From CBDUQP01 sp965369385 (lineage in GTDB: Bacteria; Planctomycetota; Phycisphaerae; SM23-33): DNA of 15,936 nucleotides. Under the pieces are notes generated by a model that had not been told where the DNA came from, made no database searches, and was given only the letters and a program-made list of their open reading frames with translations. The stretch spans positions 1 through 15,936 of the forward strand of contig CBDUQP010000085.1 in the NCBI GenBank assembly GCA_965369385.1, read 5' to 3'. Positions 6,758 through 13,373 of this stretch are shown piece by piece (position 1 is the first letter of the stretch; each line of letters opens with the position of its first letter). Made by a program: the position numbers and the translations under genes.

Positions 6758-7936
6758 ATGAAGCGAAAGATTGTTATCGTATGCCTGTTTGTGAGCCTTG
6801 CAGGTTGTGGCCAGCCGAGCATAAGCCAAGCCAGACGGGAATCCAGCGAACGCTGGCACAAGGCGCGTGCTCATATGCTTCTGGAGACCATCGATACGCA
6901 TCTTCGGGCGGGTAACATTGCACTCGCACGCAGGAAAGCCAGGGAAGCAGTGTCGCTTGCGCCCGAGTTCGCCGAGGCCAGAATGATGCTCGGAAAGGTA
7001 TTCATCGAACAAGGCAGCTTCGCAGCGGCGACTGACGAACTGTCCGAGGCCTGCCATCTTGACCCGAAATCGGCTGAATCGTGGTATCTGCTTGGCGTCG
7101 CACAGGAGAAGGACGAAGCCTATATTGAATCGCTTATCAGCTATCGTAAGGCGTTGGCACTCGAGACGAACAGCGTTGAGGTTATAACCGCTATTGCCGA
7201 AGTGCTGGTGCAGATGGAAAGGCCCAAACAGGCTGCCGAGCATTTGAAGATATATATGCGTCTGCTTCGAAATGACGCGGGCACCGTGGGGCTTGCTGCA
7301 AGAGTTAACACGATGGCCGGCGATTACGATCAGGCGGCAGAGTACTACACACGTGCGACGAAGCTTGATTCGAAGAATACCGAGTACCGCGAATCCCTGA
7401 TTCGCGTCCTAATGTTGGGCAAGAGGCACGAACTTGCGGCATTGCAGTTTGACAGGCTGCTGGCCAGCGAAGAGTACAAGCCCGAGGCATGGGTGTATTC
7501 GCTTCGCGGTGACTGCTTTGTAGGCCTTAACAAACCTGGATTGGCCAGACGCGAATATGACAGGGCACTCCGGCTTGATGCGGTGTCGGCCGGTTTGTGG
7601 GCAAGGCTCGCAAGAGCACAGCTTGCCGACAAGGATATTGCCTCTGCGGCGCAGTCGGCGGGCAAGGCGTTGGTGCTTGAGCCCGGACACGCCCAGGCGG
7701 CTGAGGTGCTGGGATACGCACTTTTGAAGCAGGGTAAAGCTGCCGAGGCGATAGCTCCCCTCAAGACGGCAGCGGGAAAGAATGCCAAGAGCGTGGTGCT
7801 GCATTGTCTGCTGGGTAAGTGCTACCAGGCCACCGGCGACAAGGAAAACGCAGGCAAGGCATATGTAAAGGCCACGAAGATAGACCCCACAGATAAGCTT
7901 GCCAAGCGATTGTTGGATATACATACGAAATCATGA
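6758..7936 (+). CDS. TPR-repeat outer-membrane lipoprotein, possible secretin pilotin or assembly factor
   Basis: The protein has 392 residues from ATG 6758 (GGAG 6 nt upstream). ATG 6746, also with a plausible AAGGA, would add four residues; the shorter form gives a standard lipoprotein leader, MKRK, hydrophobic core, then lipobox LAGC with C17 as the lipidated residue. After the leader the protein is almost all tandem 34-residue TPR-like units, about ten, with typical W/Y-x-x-L-G and A-x-x-x-x-x-A-L-x-x-x-P spacing. TPR lipoproteins such as PilF/PilW help secretins reach or assemble in the outer membrane. These are usually about 250 residues, so this one is long. Placement directly after the secretin supports that role, but a general scaffold is also possible. 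The gene ends before a strong terminator. Confidence 0.8.
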   Translation: MKRKIVIVCLFVSLAGCGQPSISQARRESSERWHKARAHMLLETIDTHLRAGNIALARRKAREAVSLAPEFAEARMMLGKVFIEQGSFAAATDELSEACHLDPKSAESWYLLGVAQEKDEAYIESLISYRKALALETNSVEVITAIAEVLVQMERPKQAAEHLKIYMRLLRNDAGTVGLAARVNTMAGDYDQAAEYYTRATKLDSKNTEYRESLIRVLMLGKRHELAALQFDRLLASEEYKPEAWVYSLRGDCFVGLNKPGLARREYDRALRLDAVSAGLWARLARAQLADKDIASAAQSAGKALVLEPGHAQAAEVLGYALLKQGKAAEAIAPLKTAAGKNAKSVVLHCLLGKCYQATGDKENAGKAYVKATKIDPTDKLAKRLLDIHTKS

Positions 7937-8015
7937 CAAACTGTTTGAAGTAGAAGATAGACGCAGATGATGAACGTTGAAGCCGGCACGGAGGCTGGCG
8001 GAAACGGAGATACAA

Positions 8016-8045
8016 GGGCTGTCAGCTCAATTGAGCCGACAGCCC
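8016..8045 (+). terminator. Strong intrinsic terminator between convergent genes
   Basis: GGGCTGTC (8016-8023) pairs with GACAGCCC (8038-8045). Inside it, after one A/C mismatch, GCTC pairs with GAGC around an AATT tetraloop. TGTTTT follows on the + strand. It stops the secretin/TPR transcript and, because the stem is symmetrical, may also serve the convergent redox operon, although the U-run on that side is poor. Confidence 0.8.
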
Positions 8046-8084
8046 TGTTTTGCTATTCGTGACGCGTATGTTGGTATGCGCCGC

Positions 8085-8780
8085 TCAGGCGATGTGGATC
8101 AGGTATACCCCGCCAGCCAGCACCAGCAGGCCGCAGATTCGTTTCAGGATGACTGCGCCGCCCGATTTCTCATTCCAGTTCAGGTATTTTTGGACCAGGC
8201 CTGTGCATGTACCTGCGAGGATGATTACTGAACAGTGTCCCACGCCGTAGACGCCGAGCAGCAGAATCCCGTATGACTTGTTAGCCGCCGCTGCGTTCAG
8301 CGTGAGGCCCAGAATCGGCCCCATATAGGCAAACGTGCATGGTCCAAGTGCGATTCCGAATACCAGCCCGAGAATGAACGCAGCCAGCGGCCCTTTGCGC
8401 TTGATGCCGATTTGCGTTGGTGCAGACCAAGGCATGGGGATTACATCCAGCAGGTGCAGTCCCACCATGAAGAATATCACTGCGACCACATAGTAGCTCC
8501 ACGAGCCCAGGTCCCCCATCATTCTGCCGGCTGCGTGAGTGATCGCCCCGATAATGCCTATTGTCACGAGGATGCCCACTGAGAACAGTGTGGAGATCAG
8601 GCACGCACGCCGGGTGGACATCTGCCCCTGCCTGTCGATGAAGCCGACAATGAGCGGGATGCTCGTCAGGTGACAGGGGCTCAGCAGTACACTGAGGATG
8701 CCCCACATGAAGGCCGCGCCTACCGCCAGTATTACGGAGGATTCTATCGCGTTGGTCAGTTGCGTAAATAGTTCTACCAT
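8085..8780 (-). CDS. ccdA: CcdA/DsbD-type transmembrane thiol electron carrier
   Basis: The protein has 231 residues and about six membrane helices. Two helix-embedded motifs mark the CcdA/DsbD membrane domain: LSPCHLTSIP (C36) and GPCTFAYMGP (C148), a pair of redox-active cysteines each next to prolines. CcdA moves reducing equivalents from cytoplasmic thioredoxin to periplasmic thioredoxin-like proteins, for cytochrome c maturation or disulfide repair. It begins 2 bp after the stop codon of the upstream thioredoxin fusion, so the two are translated from one message; GGAG in the end of that gene can serve as its ribosome binding site. Length is normal for a stand-alone CcdA. No cytochrome c or heme-ligation genes are visible nearby, so its clients are probably the two adjacent thioredoxins. 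Confidence 0.88.
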   Translation of the reverse strand: MVELFTQLTNAIESSVILAVGAAFMWGILSVLLSPCHLTSIPLIVGFIDRQGQMSTRRACLISTLFSVGILVTIGIIGAITHAAGRMMGDLGSWSYYVVAVIFFMVGLHLLDVIPMPWSAPTQIGIKRKGPLAAFILGLVFGIALGPCTFAYMGPILGLTLNAAAANKSYGILLLGVYGVGHCSVIILAGTCTGLVQKYLNWNEKSGGAVILKRICGLLVLAGGVYLIHIA

Positions 8781-8782
8781 AT

Positions 8783-9763
8783 CTACTTGGCTCCGGCCTC
8801 GGCTAGGCTCTTCTCCAACTTATTCTGCGGCCAGTAACCCGAATGACGTGATATCTCGTTACCGTGCTTGTCGAAGAATATCTGAACCGGGATGGTCTTT
8901 ACGCCGTAGCGGGCGGCGAGTATCTTCTCGATCTTGACCGAGACGAACAGGATATTCGCCTTGCCTTCGTACTTCTTTTTCATGTCATCAAGTATTGGTT
9001 TGAGCATGTCACAAGAGCGGCAGCCTTTGGCTCCGAAGTCTACCAGCGAAGGCTTTCCACTCCGGCGGGCCTTGTCTACGGGATTATCGAACGCAAGGGT
9101 GGCTTGGGCTTTCAGCCATGTTGCATTGATCTTGATCTCTTGGCGATGGCCTAGTCCGGCGACGTATTTTGCGATGGCGTCTTGTTGTTTTTGCCGGCTC
9201 ACGTATTTCTTGATCTGCCCGCTGACCTGCTCAAAGGTGGCTCCGCCCATCATGCTTGCGTTGGCATCGTAGAAGCCCCGGGCTTCGGCATCAGACACTT
9301 CTATCTTGCCGATCTTCGCTGTGAGATACTTGGAGATAAGTACGGTTTGCTTCTTGGTGGTGGCGGGGGCAGTTGTGGGTGTCGTGGCAACTGTTTCAGC
9401 CAGTAGCAGCTTTCGCGTTGCGAACTGCTCGAACAGGAAGAACGCATTCCTCGCCGCTTGCTTTCGCATGTCGCCGTTGGTTTGGGCAATATGGGCGTCG
9501 AGATCTTTCTGTGTGATCGTTAGCCCCTTCGTTTGCAGGAGGACGCTATCTGGCAACTCCGCCGGTATGGTGTATGTCAATCCGCTACTGGCCAGGCCGC
9601 GATAGAGCGAGCTTATGCCCCCTGCGAAGTTTCTGATCGTTTGCCGGGGAAGTTGTTTGCTCGCGGGCTGGGTTGTGGCTTGCGGGCCGGCTGCGTTGCA
9701 GACGCAAACGCCTGTCAGCAGTATCACTGCAAATGTCGCAATAGAGCACTTGGTTGTTGTCAT
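8783..9763 (-). CDS. Exported SurA-N-like and thioredoxin fusion protein
   Basis: The protein has 326 residues. A signal peptide ends near CNAA25, followed by a TTQPAS linker. Residues about 70-205 resemble the helical N-terminal chaperone part of SurA/PpiC proteins: LTITQKDLDAHIA, then a Thr/Pro linker, then VSDAEARGFYDAN and a long amphipathic helix. No parvulin PPIase core is visible. Residues about 225-325 are a thioredoxin fold with CRSC (C248, C251), a preceding VDFGAKG strand, and the cis-proline in TIPVQ (P292). It probably binds unfolded exported proteins and reduces or rearranges their disulfides, with electrons from CcdA (inference from domain content and operon). The start is ATG 9763; AGGAA lies 11 nt upstream, so initiation may rely partly on coupling to the gene 14 bp upstream. 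Confidence 0.8.
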   Translation of the reverse strand: MTTTKCSIATFAVILLTGVCVCNAAGPQATTQPASKQLPRQTIRNFAGGISSLYRGLASSGLTYTIPAELPDSVLLQTKGLTITQKDLDAHIAQTNGDMRKQAARNAFFLFEQFATRKLLLAETVATTPTTAPATTKKQTVLISKYLTAKIGKIEVSDAEARGFYDANASMMGGATFEQVSGQIKKYVSRQKQQDAIAKYVAGLGHRQEIKINATWLKAQATLAFDNPVDKARRSGKPSLVDFGAKGCRSCDMLKPILDDMKKKYEGKANILFVSVKIEKILAARYGVKTIPVQIFFDKHGNEISRHSGYWPQNKLEKSLAEAGAK

Positions 9764-9777
9764 CTTTTCTTATATTC

Positions 9778-10212
9778 CTATTTGGGTGATGCGGCTGTTG
9801 CGTCCAGATCGATGCCATGGGTCTTGAACTTACCGAGTATCTTCGCTTTCGGCGCAAAGCCCTGGTTTCGCCATATCTCCTTGCCATCGGCATCGAAGAT
9901 GATCTGCGTGGGGAGGCCTTTCACCGAGAATTGCTTTTTGTATTTGGGATACTTGTTGCCATCGTAGAAATCAACACGCAGTCTGCCGGCGTATTCGGTT
10001 CGAATCTCTTCAATCACCGGCTCCATCAGCTTGCATGGCATGCATAAGCTGCCGCCGATATCTACCAGGCGCGGCAGGTGTTTTGTGGCGTCGGTGTCGT
10101 GCGGCTGGCCGGTGGCGTGTGGGTCGTCGTCGGTCGACCGCTTGTTGGCAATAACAATCGCCACAACAATGCACAGTACAGCCACTATCGCGATTCTCGC
10201 CTTCATGTTCAT
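9778..10212 (-). CDS. Membrane-anchored periplasmic thioredoxin-like protein
   Basis: The protein has 144 residues. The open frame runs up to 10401, but the upstream part is unlike protein, and ATG 10212 has GGAGG (10223-10227) 10 nt before it; ATG 10206 is an alternative. An uncleaved N-terminal anchor (5-22) is followed by a hydrophilic linker and a short thioredoxin fold. The active site is CMPC (C57, C60) after VDIGGSL, and GLPTQ holds the cis-proline (P101). Membrane-tethered thioredoxins of this kind act on periplasmic thiols, as ResA/CcmG-type or general reductants do. It is the first gene of the three-gene operon ending in ccdA, which would re-reduce it. The substrate is not evident. 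Confidence 0.83.
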   Translation of the reverse strand: MNMKARIAIVAVLCIVVAIVIANKRSTDDDPHATGQPHDTDATKHLPRLVDIGGSLCMPCKLMEPVIEEIRTEYAGRLRVDFYDGNKYPKYKKQFSVKGLPTQIIFDADGKEIWRNQGFAPKAKILGKFKTHGIDLDATAASPK

Positions 10213-10501
10213 ATCAGATACGCCTCCAACATGTGCGGTGTATTCATCCCAAAAACTATCGATGGTTTGCGGTTGCGTCATGGGGAAATACCGCAGACAT
10301 ACTGTACCCGTTTGGGCTGATGACTGCAAACTCATGGTATTTGCCGCGGACTTGGGGTCAGCCCGGCCGGGATGCATGAATATTGCAAGATATGCTTTCA
10401 TAGTCTATTGCCAGCGGGCAAGTCTCGCGGCACAATTTGTTATTGGATTTGGAAGAAGTTTCGGGACCATCAGCAAGACGCAGCAGCATAGGAGATTTGC
10501 C
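10213..10501. promoter_or_regulatory. Divergent control region between the redox operon and the URO-D gene
   Basis: These 289 bases must hold promoters in both directions. On the - strand the best candidate is a -35 read from 10324-10329 (TTGCAG) and a -10 from 10301-10306 (TACAGT), 17 bp apart, giving a leader of about 80 nt; the match is poor. On the + strand TTGCAA (10383-10388) is 17 bp from TATTGC (10406-10411), also weak. CCCGGCCGGG near 10364 is a 10-bp palindrome. ORFs running through the region are in-frame extensions with no start site. Confidence 0.3.
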
Positions 10502-11581
10502 ATGTCAGAGACCATGACTTCACGAGAGCGGGCGTTGGCGGCATTCGGGCACAAACCCATTGATCGCGTGCTGCTGAATTATCTTGCCAACCAAGGTATA
10601 GATCAGCGATTGAAAGCTCATTACGGCCTGAAAGCTGATGACTGCGAAGGGCTGATGCAGAAGCTTGGCGTGGACTTCCGGACTGTTCACCCCGGCTATG
10701 TCGGCGAGCGACTTCACCCGGAAGTGGAAGGCATTGTGGTGGATCCGGTGTGGGGCATGCGCACCAAGTGGATAGAACATGACTCCGGCGGTTATTACGA
10801 TCTGTGCGAGTGGCCGCTGAGGGGCGCGACTCTGGATGAAGTGGCCGCTTGGCCCATGCCTGATCCAGATGACTACGACTATGACGCAATGGCCAAAGCC
10901 GTGAATGCACAAGACGAGTACTGCATGTTCATCGGCGGTGCGGGCGTTGGTGATGTTATAAACACTACCGCCAGATTGCAGGGGATGGAGGATGTTCTCA
11001 TCGGGTTGATAACCGATGATCCTGCTACGCAATTGCTGGTTCAGCGTCGCAATGATATATACGTGGAGATCATGCGCAGGGGACTAGAGGCCGCCCGCGG
11101 CCGCGTGGACGTGTTGTGGATTGGCGAAGACCTTGGCACGCAGATAGGCCCGATGGTGAGTATGGATATGTTCCGCCAACATATCCGCCCGCGCCTGCAG
11201 GCGTTCGTGGATATCGCCAAGCAGTGGAATATTCCGGTGATGATTCACTCATGCGGTTCGAGCAGTTGGGCGTTTGATGATTTCATCGAGATGGGCATAG
11301 ACGTAGCAGATACGCTTCAGCCGGAAGCGGCAAACATGGAACCTGCATACATGAAGGAACGCTACGGGGACAAACTGGCGTTTCACGGGATAATTTCGAC
11401 CGCTGGCGTGCTGGCGACGGGAAGCGTGGCCGATGTGGAAGCATGCGTGCGTGAGACGCTGGAGATCATGATACCCGGCAGCGGATACGTGCTTGCGCCC
11501 ACCCACCAGATACAGGACAACACACCAACCGAGAACGTGGTAGCGATGTATGACGCCGCAAAGGCGTTTTTTGAATGCTGA
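10502..11581 (+). CDS. URO-D superfamily protein, methyltransferase-like (MtaA/CmuA type)
   Basis: The protein has 359 residues. ATG 10502 has AGGAG (10490-10494) 7 nt upstream; the long open frame before it is non-coding. It has the URO-D/methylcobamide methyltransferase layout: TSRERALAAFGHKPIDR at the N-terminus, a central DVLWIGEDLGTQIGPMVS (203-220), MIHSCG (H249, C251), and a final GYVLAPTHQIQDNTP. Proteins of this branch bind zinc through H-x-C and move methyl groups between a corrinoid and a thiol or substrate. True uroporphyrinogen decarboxylases have different N-terminal arginine motifs. In MtaA the third zinc ligand is a later Cys; here that region has APTHQ, so His335 may substitute or the metal site may differ. 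No corrinoid protein or partner methyltransferase is nearby, so the substrate is unknown. Confidence 0.82.
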   Translation: MSETMTSRERALAAFGHKPIDRVLLNYLANQGIDQRLKAHYGLKADDCEGLMQKLGVDFRTVHPGYVGERLHPEVEGIVVDPVWGMRTKWIEHDSGGYYDLCEWPLRGATLDEVAAWPMPDPDDYDYDAMAKAVNAQDEYCMFIGGAGVGDVINTTARLQGMEDVLIGLITDDPATQLLVQRRNDIYVEIMRRGLEAARGRVDVLWIGEDLGTQIGPMVSMDMFRQHIRPRLQAFVDIAKQWNIPVMIHSCGSSSWAFDDFIEMGIDVADTLQPEAANMEPAYMKERYGDKLAFHGIISTAGVLATGSVADVEACVRETLEIMIPGSGYVLAPTHQIQDNTPTENVVAMYDAAKAFFEC

Positions 11582-11661
11582 TCACCTGGCGTCCATGAAT
11601 TCAAGGCAACCAGGAATGTCGCGGACGTGCATTATGCGATCTGGCGTTTTTTGAACGCTGA
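11563..11661 (+). repeat. 19-bp direct repeat at the end of the URO-D gene
   Basis: GGCGTTTTTTGAATGCTGA (11563-11581) spans the last codons and stop of the URO-D gene. It returns exactly 80 bp later as GGCGTTTTTTGAACGCTGA (11643-11661), with one difference. Each copy can form a small GCGTT/AACGC-type hairpin. The second copy also reads A-F-F-E-R-stop in one frame, so it may be the remnant of a second URO-D 3' end, or the pair may be a 3' structural element. Confidence 0.45.
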
Positions 11662-11664
11662 ATT

Positions 11665-11681
11665 CCCGCACAAATTGCGGG
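11665..11681 (-). terminator. Hairpin in the convergent interval after the gspH-like gene
   Basis: CCCGCA (11665-11670) pairs with TGCGGG (11676-11681) around a 5-nt loop, 20 bp beyond the stop codon of the - strand pseudopilin gene. It may end transcription from either side. No clear U-run is present, so the call is tentative. Confidence 0.4.
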
Positions 11682-11701
11682 TGAGTTTGAGTTGAAGATA
11701 T

Positions 11702-12202
11702 CTACTGTTCGATATCGTCTCTGGAGACGGTAATACGCCCGGTCTCTGCCGACACGCGTACTGTCATCAGGAATTCCAGAGAGGAATGGCCGAATGTCAC
11801 CGTTCCGGTCTCACCAGGTTCGCCAAGCGGATTGAAATGGACTTCATCGTCATCGCCGAGATTGACGGTCATGGTGATGCCGACAGCTTCGGGGACCGAG
11901 ACGGTGTAGTCCTGTTTGGTGATGGGGTGCGTGATGGGGCTGCTTTCAGTGTCGGTCAGCGAGTACTCATTGAGCTCGCTGTCGAACGTAGCCCACACGC
12001 TTGAATGGGACATGACGGCAACGTTCTTGGCGTGCTGTAGATCGTAAGCGAGTGCTTTTGCGGTTGTGATTACTTCGGTTGCTCTGTTATTGAGCAGGGG
12101 GATAGTGGCAGCTATGCACACGCTCATCACCAGTATTACGACCATAAGTTCGATCAGTGTAAAGGCAGTACGGCGTTTGCGGCGGCGTTCCAAGGTAAAC
12201 AT
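11702..12202 (-). CDS. GspH-like minor pseudopilin
   Basis: The protein has 166 residues. A basic leader (MFTLERRRKRRT) is followed by A13|FTLIELMVVILVM, the type III signal of pseudopilins: prepilin peptidase would cut before F14 and methylate it, and Glu at mature position 5 (E18) is present. The residue before the cut is Ala, not the usual Gly. The globular part, with SHSSVWATFD and a beta-rich end (VHFNPLGEPGETGTVTFG), fits the GspH/FimT family. GspH is a minor pseudopilin that helps the tip complex join the pseudopilus. GAGGTGG lies about 4 nt before the start. It follows the gspG-like gene after a hairpin, so its message level is probably lower. Confidence 0.83.
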   Translation of the reverse strand: MFTLERRRKRRTAFTLIELMVVILVMSVCIAATIPLLNNRATEVITTAKALAYDLQHAKNVAVMSHSSVWATFDSELNEYSLTDTESSPITHPITKQDYTVSVPEAVGITMTVNLGDDDEVHFNPLGEPGETGTVTFGHSSLEFLMTVRVSAETGRITVSRDDIEQ

Positions 12203-12240
12203 AGGCCCACCTCGTGTGACTCTGTTATGATAAATAAGTT

Positions 12241-12268
12241 CGGCCGGGCACCCGAAGATGCCCGGCCG
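12241..12268 (-). terminator. GC-rich hairpin between gspG-like and gspH-like genes
   Basis: CGGCCGGGCA (12241-12250) and TGCCCGGCCG (12259-12268) form a perfect 10-bp stem around an 8-nt loop. On the - strand it begins 26 nt after the major pseudopilin stop codon and is followed by AACTTATTTATC, a partial U-rich tract. It is probably a leaky terminator or 3'-end stabiliser that keeps the major pseudopilin message abundant and lets some transcription reach gspH. Confidence 0.65.
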
Positions 12269-12294
12269 GGTATTGATGATTCAGTCAGCGGAAG

Positions 12295-12657
12295 TTACTC
12301 TTCTTCCTCTTCTTCGACTGTGGCACTCACTTCACCGGTCGCAGAGTCATAGGTCCAACCGTATGCGGCGTCTGTGGCAGCGTCATCGGCTACGGTAGCC
12401 AGGGGGTTGGGCGGGAACACGCGGAGGTAACCATTGTCAACCAGGTCGCCACACAGCGTTGTGGGATAGCCGCCTTCCTTGATGTAGTAAAGCTCAATCT
12501 GCGACCTGAGGGTCTGCAAGTTCGTTGCCATCGCGGACTGCTTGGCATCGTCGGATGCTTCTGTGAACTGCGGAACCACGATAGCAGCCAGAATACCAAG
12601 GATGATGACGACGATCAGAATTTCAACCAGTGTAAAGCCTTTTTGTACGTTACGCAT
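12295..12657 (-). CDS. gspG: GspG-like major pseudopilin with hexa-glutamate tail
   Basis: The protein has 120 residues. ATG 12657 has GGAGG (12666-12670) 8 nt upstream; the frame could extend ten residues to 12687 but would lose this site. MRNVQKG7|FTLVEILIVVIILGILAAIVVPQF is a textbook type III prepilin signal, with Gly before the cut and Glu5 (E12). The length, the GGYP turn (62-65), FPPNPL and a final GWTYDSATGEVSA match GspG, the main subunit of the type II pseudopilus. GspG normally ends about there; this one continues as TV plus six glutamates (115-120), encoded by a run of GAA/GAG codons. A type IV pilin role cannot be excluded, because pilT lies in the neighbouring cluster. It is probably transcribed on its own from the long upstream gap. 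Confidence 0.87.
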   Translation of the reverse strand: MRNVQKGFTLVEILIVVIILGILAAIVVPQFTEASDDAKQSAMATNLQTLRSQIELYYIKEGGYPTTLCGDLVDNGYLRVFPPNPLATVADDAATDAAYGWTYDSATGEVSATVEEEEEE

Positions 12658-12672
12658 TTTTGTAGCCTCCAG

Positions 12673-12722
12673 TGCCTGACCAGGCATTTGTTAGTGTTTA
12701 ACCATTTGTTTATGTTGGTCAG
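12673..12722 (-). promoter_or_regulatory. Alternative stem-loops in the gspG leader
   Basis: Directly upstream of the gspG GGAGG site, TGCCT (12673-12677) pairs with AGGCA (12682-12686) around GACC. CTGACCA (12676-12682) can instead pair with TGGTCAG (12716-12722). The two pairings exclude each other and the first abuts the ribosome binding site, so they could affect translation or stability of the major pseudopilin message. Short arms make chance possible. Confidence 0.35.
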
Positions 12723-13350
12723 ACCGGTACTTTAATAGCTATGCGTCCGAGCGCATTATGTTTTGTCTTTCACTCTTTTGATAATATTGTCTAGCGTTGG
12801 ACAAAGGTGGTGTGCAATTCGCGGCGGCCATGGATAGATACCCTGTTAACGATTCTCACCTCCCTCCGGAAGTTGGCCTCTGCTTTTTGCTGCCACCGAT
12901 TCGCCCTGAGTGCTGACAAGTTTGAACACCAGGTTTACCGGCCTACGTCTGATATCGGCATAAAGCCGGCGGTGTACAATTAACATGAACAATTTTTCAA
13001 GAAACATCTTTTCGGCACGCCGGGATGCTATCCCGTGCGTATTGGTCCACCAATCGTGGCCCAAGCGTAAGGCAATTCACCGCACCGATTAAACTTTAGG
13101 ATTCAGCTAGAGCCCAGGCAAATCGGCGGGGCATAAATGTGTGTATTTTATTGTTATTGCAAGTGTTTGCACGCCGGGAGCAATCGCTGGGGCTGCTGTA
13201 AGTGCTTATGCAAATCACAAGAGAATCGCCAATCGGTTCGAATTCTTCTCACTCAGCCGACAATCTGACCGGACAGTCTGACCAGGCCGCACAGACGGAC
13301 CATCGGTACGTATGGTAGCACCTGCAAGGATGCTGACATCGTGGCAGCAA
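12723..13350. other. Long intergenic region before gspG, no gene recognised
   Basis: About 630 bases with no convincing CDS. A 72-residue frame at 12846-13064 on the - strand has no recognisable sequence or ribosome site. Visible structure is a perfect CGGGAT-GCT-ATCCCG hairpin (13021-13035), whose outer GCAC/GTGC arms can pair across a bulge, plus several 5-6 bp inverted repeats. It must contain the gspG promoter, but I find no clear -35/-10 pair, and a sigma54-like TGG...TTGC pair near 12815-12832 on the - strand has the wrong spacing. A small RNA or a long leader is possible. Confidence 0.4.
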
Positions 13351-13373
13351 CAGCAAGCTTCTATAGCCTGCTG
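13351..13373 (-). terminator. Hairpin overlapping the end of the gspJ-like gene
   Basis: CAGCAAGC (13351-13358) can pair with GCCTGCTG (13366-13373) with one wobble, around a loop that contains the stop codon of the gspJ-like gene. It would fold at the 3' end of the pilT-pilC-pseudopilin message. It lacks a following U-run, so termination is uncertain. Confidence 0.35.

Noticed and set aside
10031..10501. Upstream extension of the URO-D frame (157 codons)
   Set aside because: It overlaps the divergent thioredoxin gene and its control region, is unlike protein, and has no start signal; AGGAG before 10502 sets the start.
12815..12832. Sigma54-like TGG...TTGC pair upstream of gspG on the - strand
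   Set aside because: The GG and GC elements are two bases too far apart for a sigma54 promoter.
12846..13064. 72-residue - strand frame in the gap before gspG
   Set aside because: No ribosome binding site, no recognisable family, ordinary composition for non-coding DNA.
13235..13245. GGTTCGAATTC, resembling a tRNA T-arm
   Set aside because: The bases on either side cannot form the 5-bp T-stem, and no acceptor, D or anticodon arms are found around it.
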